From Ophioderma brevispina (taxonomy: Eukaryota > Echinodermata > Ophiuroidea > Amphilepidida > Ophiodermatidae): a stretch of DNA of 64,000 nt. The DNA is taken from positions 31,967-95,966 of the forward strand of contig JAMKCH010084889.1 of the NCBI GenBank assembly GCA_023653785.1. The letters are read 5' to 3'. This document shows, one piece after another, positions 11,801 through 26,300 of the stretch (positions are counted from its first letter, which is position 1; every line of letters begins with the position of its first letter). The position numbers and the translations under genes were made by a program. The notes beneath the pieces were generated by a model. The model searched no databases. It was not told where the DNA came from and saw only the letters and a program-made list of their open reading frames with translations.

Positions 11801-14800
11801 TGTTGTTTTGGACATACCAAATTCTTTAACCAATCTGATTAAAATCATTAACCCTTGTCCTCCCAAGCCTTTTTTACACGGTTTGGGGGTGAGAATTTGT
11901 TAAAAAGCACCCAAGGCTTATGAATTTGATACCAGTGGATAGCTATGGGCCTCCCCTTTCTATTGGTACCAAAATAAGTACCAACATATCAAGTGTGGTG
12001 TCCCAATGGCGTCATCAAGTCCTTGAGTCGGGAAAATCGGTATTTTCCACAGAAAATAGGCGAAAATCCAATTTTGCGCCAAAAAGTTAGAAATATCGGA
12101 TTTTCATGCGGTTTTCAGCTCTAAATGATGGTAATTGAACATAAACATTTAGAGTCATACTGTGCATATTTTAAAAAAAGCACAATAAAATATCCTTGGG
12201 TGGCAACCACCCCCTACCCTTCGACTTTGACGGCATACCCTAACCCTGGCGAAGGTGCTAATTTCACAACTTTTCCCTAAAATGACCACAAAGGATGAGA
12301 GAACAATTACCAAGAAGTATTTTACGAAAGCTTTTGGCATTTTAGGGTACCACAGCGAAGTTCACGGGGCGGGGGGATTAACCCCCTCCTTGGTAAGGCG
12401 ATGGTTAAATCAGTGTTATTATATAAAAATTTAGATCATTTGTGCCCAAAGCTCATTTGTTTGTGTTTAAAGGGTATTTCTGACCTTTGACGTCCACGAG
12501 ACATAACACGTATTATTGAGTTGTACCACACATGCAGTGCCCATTGAAAGATTCAATCACTGCAACTTTTGGTTTGGGGGTTTACGTCTTTCAGGCGTTC
12601 TATCTCAGCCATTTTTGCACGCCTTTTTGAGGTGCTAAATGAAAGAGCAAGACCTAGGAAACAAAATGTATATCTCGAACACTTTAAAAATTATCGGACT
12701 TTGGCATAATACTGATCGAAAAACATGCCGAGATGTTTTTGGTGCCAACTGTACATCTTTGGTGCCTTCTGCCTGCAAATCGACAAACGCCCTTCAATTG
12801 AATTTCTCTTTTATGCCTGGGCAGTTTCAATAGGTAACATATTTACACTTTTGCTTGTAATGTAATGATTGTTGGTGTGACACATTTGTGTTCAACAATT
12901 GTGTGTAACGGCTACTCTTGTAACTGAATTAAACGTATGTTTGTGATGTAATGATTGCTGGTGTGAGACATTTGTGTTCAACAATTATATGTAGTGGCTA
13001 CTCTAGTAACGGAATTATACTTATGCTTGCATTGTAATGATTGCTGGTGTGACACATTTGTGTTCAACATTTATGTGTAGCGGCTACTCTGGAACAATAT
13101 CTGTTCATCCTTGAGAACCCAGAGAACTTCGTAAAATCATGTCAATTCGGTGAAGTTGTGTCCCTACCCCACAATTATCTGTAACATTCACAATTTTAAA
13201 GTTTATCTTACCTGGAAGATTAAAAGTGCTATATTGGCATCTGGAGACATGGATAAGAGCTTCCTTCAATATGGTAACATGACGACAAATGTCCTCAATG
13301 CAGAATTGTGATCCGAGACCAATTGTATATGTCCCTTGCTCCCCATCTTGATCAATACGATAGCTGAAATATAGATCATTAAACCTCATTTGGGAAAGCA
13401 TGCAGACAACCAGGTATGTGACAATATTGACCAAAATGAAAAACCAAATTGATCCATCCAAATATTATTAACACTGAAGATTGTCAAGATAACAAACTGC
13501 AACAGCTAGTTTCTCTTTATGCGTATCTATAATCGCAACTACAGAGGAGCAACTATCAAGCCCACAAAAAATGTCCAGCTACTCTAATTTTGTTTGAAAA
13601 CAAAAACAAAAATTAGGATTGCAAAAAGCACCTAAAGCGCCTGAAATGGGTGCTTTTTGAAAAGTTGGAAGAAAACAAGCACTCACATTACACATATTTT
13701 ACTCTCAAAGTAGTAATAAACAAAAGTAAAAATCAGTGATCGAACTACCTTCCCTAAATTTTGTCTGCTTGGTAATGCTGATCTGAATATTTTGTTTTTA
13801 TCCAGTCATAACATTTACCCATACCCTATTTACACATTTTAATGTACATCACTTTAAAACTTCAAACCTTTATAGGAGCCAAATTGCTTCTGGTTCAAAG
13901 TGGTCCACAACAACCTAAACCTCCTACAATAATAATTACAAATTAGTCTTCTGTGCAAAATTGTTGCAAAACCTAATTCCCATTCATCAATAAAAGTATG
14001 CTTATATTTTTTTTTTTTTTTTTCCCAGCTCATGCCTTACATAATATTGAAACTCTTTTACAATGACAACCCTGTGTCAGTTGCCATGGTAATGTCAAAG
14101 AGTTCGTAAGTTTTGTGCCATCCATCAACCCCTAATGAGAGTTGGAAGTTACAGACATCTAGGTCCACACTGAATAACACAGGGCGTCTAGTGACAATAA
14201 GATCCATCTCTGCACAACAGCTTATGCCAGTACAGCTATAATGGACATGACAAGTGATAAAATCTTGTAGATGTGGCATCTCAACTTGTGGGCAGTCTGG
14301 AGAAAGAAACAGATTTAGGGAATTAATAATTGTCAAACACATAATAAAAACACACCTAAAAAGTAACCACCCCCAAAATTTGTCTGTCAAGTTAAAATAT
14401 GGGATATAATTGCAAGCGGTGTTTATTTACACCTCATTTGTAGCGATCGATGGAGTATTGTAGAAGTTATGCCCACTTGACCGAACCCACCCCAGGATTT
14501 AAAAGTTGCAGTAAATCCTATTGACAACCATATTGTTACAAATTGATGAAATCAGTGCAATCCTCTTCTTCTCTGCATGAGTAATTCTTCTCTATAGGGC
14601 TAACTGCAACAAAGTAGCTAACTACTCTGTGAAAATAGACTGACCGGCGATTAAAGACCAAATGAGGCATTTTCAAAAGTCACAAATGTGATATCATTAC
14701 TTCGGCTGATTCAAACACTTAACTTAAAGTTGAGTCTTCATTAATGTGTGAATCCAACACACTTAACATTAATTTCTTATGGCACTTATTCAGATCGTCT

Positions 14801-17800
14801 GAACTTTGAATGCTAACTGGTATGTCGTGCAAATTCTTCGTCCAAATGTTGTACCATATGCTGCTGCCCGACTTCACTTGACCGAACCCACCCCAGGATT
14901 TAAAATTGCAGTAAATCATATTGACAATCATACTTTTACAGATTGAAATCAGTGCAATCCTCTTCTTCTCTGCATGACATATTCTCCTTCTCTATAGGGC
15001 TTACTGCAACTTTTAAATCCTGAGGTGGGTTCGGTCAAGTAAGCATAACTTCAACAATACTTCATCAATCACCACAAATGAGGTGTCAAAATGCGCGTAT
15101 ATAAACACCGCTTCCAATTATATCCCATAATGTATAATGCGATGTATCGTTTGAACTTGATAGAGAGATTTCATGGGTGGGGAGTTACTTTTTTGGGTGT
15201 GTTTACTAACATTTAATACCAAATATGATCTGCCCATGTCAATTTCACTGCATGCTGCAGCATACATTTTATGACCCCGTTTGATGTATTGGAGTAGTTA
15301 GGAGGGAGCTAAAAATCTAAAAACAAATCTGAAGTATACCGTGTGAGTCAAAATGATTGTTCCCCAAATATCCTGATTTTTTCTTGTCAAACTGTGCAAG
15401 GTAGCTCTTAAAATTGTAAATACTTCAAAAGTACATTTAAATAGATTTCACAGGAATTTTGAATTTTTCATTTTGGTTCAGGCAATCAATATCTGCACTC
15501 ATTTAAATAAAGGCCCTCAGATTTGCCTTTGTACAAGATTCTATTGATTTGGTAATTGAAGCGCAAATTTCAAGTGGGATAACTAATGTGTGCTTTACAC
15601 ACTCTGGTGGATAAATGGTAAGAAATACCCAATGAGTACAACACAGGCCAGTTATTAAGTTGGGATTAATGCAACAACAAGTGTAATTATATTTTGACTG
15701 TTTAGAATTCTTCCAAAGTTTGGAATGAACTCGTTTTTAACTATTAACTAAGGCAAAACAAAAAGATATTGAAAAAATACACACCAAAACCAGGTTTCAA
15801 TTTAAGTGATACACCTTAGTTGGCTAAAGGTCAAAGGTCAGACTTTTTGGAACAATTTTCTTTCATGATAAATATTAATAAGTCTGTGCATCACTGTGGT
15901 GAATAAATGCAACAAACAAGAAAGTTCTTTACCTATCTCGTTTTTCTAGGATCCTGGTTTGTGAAATACACTGTTAACATGTTTATTCATCTTCTATATG
16001 GTTTTAATACTGTACTAAATTTGTACAAGCTGCATTTCGGGAGCCCTCTAAAAATGAGGCCATAACTTGAAAATAAAATGCATGAATCTCGGGATTTTTG
16101 ACATGGTGATTAAGAAGTAATTATTTGTTCATATAAAGTATGTAATAATATTCTAAAAAAGATTACAAATATTTCTAATATTTTTTGTTTCATCGGGGAA
16201 CAATCATTTTGACTCACACTGTAGAGGCAAAAACCATTGTTGAGTTGGCTTGGAATGACCTTGGCTTTTAATGACATTTGACCTTCTTTATTCCTTATTA
16301 TATGCCACTTGTAACAATAATTTTAACCATCATGTTTGCATTACAAAGTTATGTTCAATTTAAAGTAAGACTATATTTTACAAACAAGTGGAGAAAATGA
16401 AGGCTTAAGGTCGTACTGATATATTTACAGGTTCATGCTGAACATCAAACACTTTGTGTGAGCAGCAAGGCTCTATTACATGACAAATACTCATCACCAT
16501 CAACACTATAAGGCAATAATTACCAACTTCACTTAATACACATATCCTTAAAATGACATGCAGGAGATATGCCATTTACTTACCAATCCATGGGAAAAGA
16601 AGACAAAGGACAACAGAGCATAAGCTAGCTATTCTACATACAAAGGTTGCTGGGGATACAGATGATGATGAGGACGACAATGACGATGGTGGTGATAGTG
16701 ATGATGATTAAAGTCAAATGATCTATCAATAAAAAGACTTACCTCCTGTTACTGATCCAGGAATTCCAACCTCACAGACAGGGCCACTTGTGTACTGCTG
16801 GAATACATGCTGCTGAAAAGGAATAAATGATTGACATGTGTATCAATAAGTAGACACTGCTTGCTTAGTGTTATTGCCTTTTGCTAGGGCGTCATTGAAG
16901 GAGTGGTATTGTCTACTGGATAGAGAGCTTGCCTTTGGACCCAAGGGTCCCTGGTTCACAATCTCAGAAGGACTACTTACCGGATTTATTCTAGGTATTC
17001 AATTCAAGTCTGGATTTAATTTGTGCAAGAGCTGTTGATTAAACTCAGAATTGATCTCTCGTCATGTTAATTTGATATGGGCAAATGAACCATGAACAAC
17101 TCTGATTAGAGTCCATTATGTGCGTTTGGTCATTTGTTTGGGCACTGATTGAACTGCTACCTTTGAAAAGTTGCTTTGTCGCTCTCTAAATTGGTTGTCT
17201 CCGCATGGCCGGGGATTGAACCATCATCTCTATGGAAATACGCATGGTGTCTCACTTAAATTGAAATCTGCTATAATACCAAGCCAATTAGCCATAAATA
17301 TAGTAATATATCCTATCACATATTATAGTTGTATTTTCATATTTATTTGCTCCTGTATTAATAATGTTTTCATTATGTATGTACCCTGTTCAAAGTAAAA
17401 TAGGGTTAAATTAATATAGTTAGGCCATAGTTTTTTGTGACTTAATGATCCTGTCTCCAGCATTTTTTGTTTTTGTCACTTGCCCTATTCTAATCCAATT
17501 AGCCATGTTAATCATGTGCAAGTGCCAATATGGTTAGCGTAACCTTTCAACCATATTCTCTTTGCATTGTCACGGTCAATATTGTTCACAAATCTACTTT
17601 GGCCTTCGTTTTACTTTGGACAGTGTAATTAAGTCCGTTTTTTAATTACTGCCAGTGCCAACATTAGCGTCTGTCTCACATGTCTCGTGTTGTCTAGTCA
17701 TGCACATCTTGTTGTCTATCGTCACTGTACTTTGTCCTCTCGTCTTGCACCATTTTTTGTTAGTAACTTTTTTCGGGTGGCCATAACTTTCGAGCTCTGC

Positions 17801-20800
17801 TCTACTTTGGTCAACCCACCATTGCTTAATCTTATGTATACTTATTAGTTGTAATGGTGAATAAATTGAATGGAATTGTTATGTAAGGCAATTGTCTTTG
17901 CTTGTTTATTGTTGTTATCATCCTTAAGAGCTTCCCTTTTAAGATATCGTTTTTAAGTACGACACACTGGTTTGGGTACTTGCTGGAGGTAACTGGTGGA
18001 TTTAAACAGGTACTTAATTCTGGATATAATTTGTGTTAAGAACTATTGATGAGATCAGAATTCTGCTCTCTCTATTGTCAATTTACTGAAGCAAATGAAG
18101 CATGAAAATACCTTGTCTTTTTGAGGGGACATAACCATCACAGTCACTGTTGATAAGAGTAAGGTAGAATTCCCTGAAACATCTTTCAGAGGGGACACGC
18201 CCATCACAGTCAGAGTTGATAAGAGTAGGGTGGTGAAACCTCTTGTTAAATGCCACCAGGTACCCCCACAGGGAATGGAATCGGGAACCTCCAGTCACTT
18301 TTTGCTGAGAGTAGGTTGGAAACCCCTGGCTGTCGTGAATGAATAGAGCCCCCCCCCCCCAAAAAAAAAAAATCCTGAATATTCTGCCACTGGTCGCAAG
18401 CTGTCCTAGTCAGTTTAGAAAAATACTCTTTGTAAACTTTTGTTCACTGTTGAGGAATTGTAACAGTTGTAATAATAAATAGTTATTTTGGGGGTTCAGA
18501 AAGAAAAGTAAAGACACTATTAATATTTCTTTAAATGTTGATCATATGTCTACCGTTCATGTTCATGCCATTCATTCACTAACATTTTCCCTTTACTTCA
18601 AACTTACATCCAAATCCAATTTTTGTATGACCAGGTCGACTGCAGCATCACCCATATTCCTTCCAAGATGATCCATAAATCCAAGAATGGTTCCATCCCC
18701 AGGAAGTTCCCTTTTCCTTCTGCTGTTACAATTTGGTGCTGGGATTTGCACCTCAGGCCAAAGCAACTGAAGAGTTGTACAGACGTCATCAACACAAAGA
18801 TTAGCACTGAGAGATACTTCATAGAAATCACCATCTTTGTCAATTTCATAACTGTAACAACAAATAAAATAGTACATCCAGCAACCGGGTTACACTTATT
18901 TTTTTATTGATTATTAACGAATGATCAATAGGGGTGGCCTATATTTTAATATGTTTTGTTTCAAATCCTGCATTTTTTATTGACACACGCTTTGTATGCA
19001 AAATGAGGTTTGAGTTTCGTACATCACATACACGCACTGATTTTTGATCAATTTAAAGAGATAACCTGTCAACACCAAAGGTTGCGAGTTCGAGTCTATC
19101 CATGTGTATAATTGGGTCCTTGCATTATTCAATGTTGGGAAGGTAACAGATTCAGGGTAGAGGAGATGTAGTGTTCCCCCTACAGCAACATTATATGGAG
19201 GAGTCTGGCCCAATCGCTTCAAAAGAGAGATGATTACTCCGTTCCTGTGTACACGGGTCTGTCTCCTTTACCTGTTTAACCTGTCTAACCTGTCAACGGT
19301 GTGTTGGCATCACCATCTATCTTGGGATCAAATGCACATCATTTGCATACATGTCTTAAGCTTCCGCAGTATGTATATTATTAGACACAGTATGTATATT
19401 ATGAAAAAGATTTTTCCCCTGACCGGGCTTTGGTCCCCTCAGAACCACAAGGCTGCCCATGACAATGGCTAAACTTTAACATTTACAAACATTTGTACCT
19501 GAAACTCAAACCTTCTCCAACTTCTGCAATGGCTCCTTCTCCCATAGTGAGTGATAGCAGAGAGTCAGGGATGTTAGGGTATGTCCAGGTTTCAAAGCCT
19601 AGTTGGTAATCTTCAAAGCAGGGATCCAGGCTGAAGGATGTCACTAGGTTGAATGTCTTTATGGTAAAATCCATGCTGCTGCAGCAGGTTATGCCTAGAC
19701 AGGAATCATCAATTGTGCAGGATATGGCGTTTGCAACAAATGGTAGATTTACTGTTGGGCAATCTAGAGGAGATTTTTTTAAAAGGAAAAAGATAAATTA
19801 TTAAAGTATGTCAATACCTACTTTTTAAGCTAATATTTTGGGGATTTTATTTTCAGAAATCAATAAAGGCACATGGACATTAACACACACTGACATAAAT
19901 TTAATAGCCTTGTTTTCCTGCCTTACCTCAAAATAAGGATTTTGATATCACCTGAACCACTGGCCTAAGTATGGTACAAACTACACTAAAAAGAACTTAT
20001 CTACTCAGTAAATTTAAGTGTAACCAGGTTGCTGAAGCTCAAATTAATACTGCAGGTATGTGGAGGAAATAGGTAAAAAGAAAAATGATTGGTTTTGACG
20101 TGCTATGTGCCCTGTTTTACATTGCATATTCATCTTAGTACTGCATACATTAGCTGATAACTACCATGTAAGGAAATTTTATACATGTAGGTCTACTTAA
20201 CTGGTAATCGAAACACGGGACCAATGCTTATTAAACTATACGGGGAACCTTAAAGGGAAATATTATGAGAAATTTAATTTAATAGACTATGTTTCTTTAC
20301 AATTAAGGGGGACGTATGGGGTCTGAAGCCATGAACTGTGAATGATTGTCTTAATGTTCTAAATAGTGGTTCTATAAAGTTATATAATCATATTGTAGCC
20401 CATGTCACAAAGTTTTTAAAAAAATTTCCATGAAAATGTTTTGCGGCTGGTTGCCAGGTAACCACGTAAGGCCTCTGATTGCTAAACACTAGAACAGATG
20501 TAACTAAATAACTAAACATGCTACTGGGGACGGAAACTTGGGTGAAATATGCAGGAGGTGTGGTAAATACGGATGTGAACCATGAGCCGGAGTGAGTTTT
20601 GATAACGTTGCCATGGCAACGGCAATCAACCAATCGCATTAATTTTCATGGCGTAATTTGAATTTGAGCAAACAATTTTGAAAATCGGCTTCATGGTTCA
20701 CTAGCCTATATGTGCTTAATAGTGTGCCAAATTTCATGTCCATAGCAGTAAGCGTTCTCTAGTTACGTGCGTTCTCGTTTTGGATGTTTGCGTATTTTAA

Positions 20801-23290
20801 CGAAACAGTTATAGGCTCGAAACATTAGACAAAATTGAAGGGGCGCTTTGATGTGAAATATGGATTATTTTTTTAAATGTCATGTATACTGAATTATTCA
20901 TAATTATTAATGGAAGAAAATCATCGAAAATAGGTGACATCCATTGTCCTGTAATTAATTTTTAAAGAATTTTCCTTTTTTTAAATATCGCAGGGTGACA
21001 AGAAAACAATATAAAATACCAAAAAAATCACTTACCAGTGACATTTAATTACTTGAAATTTGGAAAGGATAATTAAGTCTTACTTAGACTTCAATTTAGC
21101 CCAACATGAATGTGTTAATAGTCATAAATAATATCTTTTAAAATATCCCTTAAATTATAACCCCTTGAAAGTGTTTCACATGGTAAAATATGGAGATTGA
21201 TGCATTTTTGGCAATTGCGCGTACACTACTTGACTTAGATCAGCCTTATCTCGGGAACCGAATGTCCGCTTGCGATCGAATTAATTTATAAAATAATAAA
21301 AAGATTTGTAGAATTACGGTCACACAATTTAGCCATTGCATATCCTCATTTTCTGGATTAGAACAACTTTTTTATCAATCAGACCCATTACCCCCCCTTA
21401 AGTGTACTACGAATGAAATAGCAAATAAGATTTTTAAACTACCTATCAAAAAATGGAAGTGAAAAAATAAGATATTACATCACTCCCTATGTTTCTTTGC
21501 TTTTACAAATTATCCTGTGTTATAACTTTGAGTATGACTTAACTGTTTGGTTCTGGTTACCTAGTAACACAAGAATAGTCTGTTAAAAAAGGACAACCAT
21601 AGCTTAGCGAGGATGTTAGTTAATGTGTTAGTGTAAATATCGAGAAAGAGATCATAGAACCCCCTCTCGTATATTAGGAGATGAGATAACCACGTATATA
21701 TGTCAGACATCAAACTTACTCATGCATCAACCTTTAATTTGAAATACCACTGGTTGAAAATGCAGCATTTATACATGCCTATCCATTTCATAGGTGAGTG
21801 CCCCTGTTCTGTTTATTTTTTTTTCCAAAGTAGATTCTAAAATATTTTAACCACAGATCCATTGCACCGAGATTCAAATTTACTTACAGGAAACAAGTTT
21901 CAAAACCATTGCTTGACACTATGAGGCAATGAAGTATCAACTCCTGTGCACGTTCAATACTTGCATTCACAATGTATTAGAAAACACACCCCTGAGTGTG
22001 GTGTATAATATATGATACCTAGAATCACAAGATCAGTTCATGTCACTGCGATGTACAAGTCCAACACATGAACTGTGCCCTGTGTGTTGGAGCATAGTGA
22101 AATCATAGTGTGTGTTCTGGGCATTGTACACATACTGTACTCTCAAAACCATGGTCATATCATCAGTACATGCAATGAAAAGAGAAAGTTATCCACTGTG
22201 ATGGGTGCGCTATTATCCAATCATAAAGTTTGTTTTCTAGTTCCTTAGGAATGTAAATGAATTCCTAGTAGGCATAGATACCATGTCCTTAATTCTAAAA
22301 AATTGGAACCATAGGACTTTGCACTGCTACATGAGGCAACCACCAAACTCAAGGGGTAACCTGCAATGTAGTGCTTTTATCTATTCCGATGTTATACCAT
22401 CTCGATGGAAAAATAGCAAGAAAGAATTACAACACAAAAAAACAATTAAATGACTAGCAAAAAAGCCATGAAAATGCAGGGCAAACCCAAATTACCATAA
22501 CTTAAGTTTCTGTTACAATTTAAGCTTTATTTAACATTATGTTTGGGTATTATTATAAAAAAATCGGTCCCCTCACATGTAGAACGTTTGGCGACAACTC
22601 CTTTATCATTATGGCCCATGTATATGATCAATTGTTAACCTCCTAAAATCAATGAAGCACAGCAGCACTTAAAAAATTACCTTATGTGGTACTCAAAAAG
22701 TAATATGTCTTTGGCTTGGTTTTTTTGGTGTTCCTTTTGCCTGATAGTAGGCAAACATAATTGGTAGTAATGTGTTTCATAATGCCTAGAGCTTAATGAA
22801 TAGGGACTTACAAGTTCTATGGAATGTTGTATGGTGTTTGTATTATGTGTGCATGTATTGTATATTGTATAAATGTTATGTGTGTATGTATGGTGTTTGT
22901 ATATGTATGCTGCATGCATGCCTAGTATCTGCAGATTCGATTTTCTCTGGAAAAATTCATTAATTTTATTCTTCTGTAAATGCCAGAAATAATTATACAG
23001 TGCGAGAGTGGCACTGTGATAAGAAGATTTTGTCAAAGCGATTAGTGATGGTTGCATATCTTAAATCTCCATCTTTGAAAGACGATAGTGGTTGCCTCGA
23101 ACAGGCAATGTTTTCCAGATGCATCATGGGAAAAAGCCGACGTCCTAATCTGCGTATTACAACTATCACACAGAAATACAATTGACTGCTTGTTTATAGT
23201 TTGCCCCATATAACGGTGTTTTGCATGGGAATGACAACTTTAATGGCAATTAACAATAAGTAAATCTGTTTTTGTTCTATCAGGCCCGTA

Positions 23291-23332
<42 letters not shown>

Positions 23333-26300
23333 TCTTTGTCACTGAGTTGTTTTTGACATATCTTACTAACTACTCATGCATTCAGTGGTGACTTTGGTAA
23401 AAATGGGACTGACAAGAGCTAAAGCAAGAGCACTGTATTTGGAATAGGGAGAATTACATAAAGAAACAGACACATTGCAAGGATGGTTGGTATTTTTAAC
23501 ATGCTTACTTTGATTGATGACAGCCTCGGATGGTATTGTACACTCGCTCCCTCTCATATATTCCTGTACAAAGAATAAGAGGTGAACTATTACACAATTA
23601 CAATTCACATAAGGGTCGTCAATAATGCGCAAACGAAATCCTGGGTCACATGGACCCCCTTAAGCACTTAAGTGTTAATGATCTTATTCGGTATCTTTGT
23701 GCAATCTATTGCTTGGGATAGTAAAGTACCCCCATCACCTACAGTTAACCTCGGGGCTAATAGATTTTCAAAGATCTTTCATGATCATTGAATATTTGTA
23801 TAATATGCAAGTCTATAGCTAAAACTTGGCCTCTGAGCTGCATTGGATGTACTCTGATATACACCCTTCAATCAATAGTACTCACTCCATGTATATGGTC
23901 GATTTTCATGAAAACATTTTGGAGGTAAGACACACCCAAAAAAATTGTCTCAAAATTGTATGTTTTATGTTTTAAACATTTAGGTATTCAATACCTATTA
24001 CAGGAAAAATAATATTGCCAACAACACTTCTTACATTTCTGCACAGTATGTACACAAACATTTTATACAGCAAAAGGATAGGGTTTATTATGTTATCAAA
24101 ATTTTAAATTAACAAAATATGCCAACTGATGACATTATCAAAGAGGTTGCTGGGAGCAATTTTTAGTTGTACGAAGTTAAAGTTTGAGTAGCTATGTCAT
24201 AATATAACTACTTGAAACACTGGTTATATCATGTTTGTTAGTTATGTTTGTAGATTTGATGATTTTTGAGCCTAATGGCAGCTCATACAAATTCATTTGA
24301 ATGTGGAAAATCCCCAACAGTCACATATCCGTGCTATATTTGAAACTTGACCAATCACAAGCTGTGTTGGCTGTCTGTTTGTATGCTACACAAGTTAACC
24401 AATCAGAATGAGGGCTAGCTTGTTGTGTGATACACAAGTTGACCAATCAGAAGTAAAGTTAGCTTGTGTGATGCACAGTTAGCCAATCAGATTACGTGTT
24501 GGCAAAGGTGGCAAGCTGTGGATAGTTTAAAAGCTGGCTCCAAATTCAAATTGGGGTCGGTCTGCCTTTGGGGTTCTGCCTTTGAAGTTCTGCTTTCAGC
24601 CTGGTCATCTCCCCATAACAAACAAGTTGGAGGAGATGAAATCTACAGTTATGATTAAAGGCAGTATGTAATATATTTGTTAAATCAAGCTGCTGTGTCT
24701 CCTTGTGTGTTTCTTTGTGGATGTGCATGAACTGTAACAGTCCGACGAACATTGTTAAAGTTTTGCTTAAGTTCTCCTTGGTGGAAAACCAGCCGCCGAG
24801 ACCTCACGCATACCAACGGTTAAGCATCGTAACAAGCTAATTGAACTCAAGAAATATGCTCCAATGTGTAGTTTATTACGTTATCCTTGAGTAATGAATT
24901 CTGCCTGAAAATTAGACTTTATAATAAACAAATATTAAAGGGGCGTGTTCCGATCGTCTTTGGGACCCCCCTGATTTACCCGGTAGTATCGATTTTGATA
25001 TCAGATGAAAGGCCGTATTTTTCTCATTGTCGTCCTGAAATTTGAGCCCTCGAATCCATTTCATTCCCAAGATATAAACAAAAAACACCGTTTTAGTGGT
25101 TAACCACTTTATTAGCACAGTATTGAATAGGGCTTTGCAACATGCATTATTGCGTCTACCATCAAAACCGCAAGTGTGTTTCCCGCGGTACTTGATGGGG
25201 TGTATGTGCAAGTGCCAGGCTCTCATATCAAGTAGAGAACACAATACACATAAATCGGAACAACCACCTTTAAGATACCTTTACTAATTTATTCTAAAGA
25301 TACATTTAATTGACACCATACCATTCTATGGCCAAATTATAGTTGATGATGTTAACTAAAATGCATTCAACGTAATGAACGATAACGTAATACACAATAA
25401 CGTAGTAAACATTTTTGACCATTTTCACATCTCCCATTGACTAAGATGTATCTGATTGAAAGTGTATATAATTTTTGTGGTCGGAAAATAAGTATCTATG
25501 CCACTCTTGATCAATATTTAAATAGCTTGTTTGGTTGCTGAGAAATGTGGATAACGTAATACACTTCCTTAAAAAGGTCGCATTTTTTACAAAGTTCAAC
25601 ATTTCTTAGATTTTTTAATAGTCATTGTGAGCTGAAGGAAACACTATTTCCAACTGACGCATTATGTTTACCTTGAAATAAGATGCACAATCAATATCTT
25701 AGTAGAAGTTTTACCAAACTTAGGAACTGCTTTGTGAAGGATAACGTAATAAACAAGGTTTTCACGGACATTATGTTTGTATTTCAAAAATATCAAAATA
25801 AAGTGAGAATACAAGGAAAAACATCATTACATAATTTCAAAAAAAAAAAAAAAAAAAATGCAACATGCATTATTGCGTCTACCATCAAAACCGCAAGTTT
25901 GTTTCCCACGGTACTTGATGGGGTGTATGTGCAAGTGCCAGGCACAAACAAAGCTCTCCATTGACGCCTGTATAAAAAATTTTAGTGACAAGTCACCGAC
26001 GCTGAATTCGCGCATGTGTAGTACATTCGGGTGACTGACCTAAATATACACACAATCGAATGTGTATACATTGTACGTGTCATGCAAACCATGCTTGACC
26101 GCACCCACAAACACGTTTCCGCGCATATAATTATGACAGCAATCAATACTCCATTGCAATTCCCAGTTCAAACTTGGTTCAAAAAAAAAAAAAAAAAAAA
26201 ACCTTGAAATAAGATGCACAATCAATATCTTAGTAGAAGTTTTACCAAACTTAGGAACTGCTTTGTGAAGGATAACGTAATAAACAAGGTTTTCACGGAC

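Larger units (their letters stand above)
9610..13211 (-). other. Long intron of the module gene with repeats
   Basis: No exon seen. It contains a pair of ~190-bp inverted arms (about 10790-10985 and 12531-12722), a poly-C run at 10378-10390, a repeat shared with 20390-20530 (about 10670-10765), a piece of the 52565/63190 repeat family (about 11930-12150), and an 86-bp tandem array (12852-13092). Confidence 0.55.
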
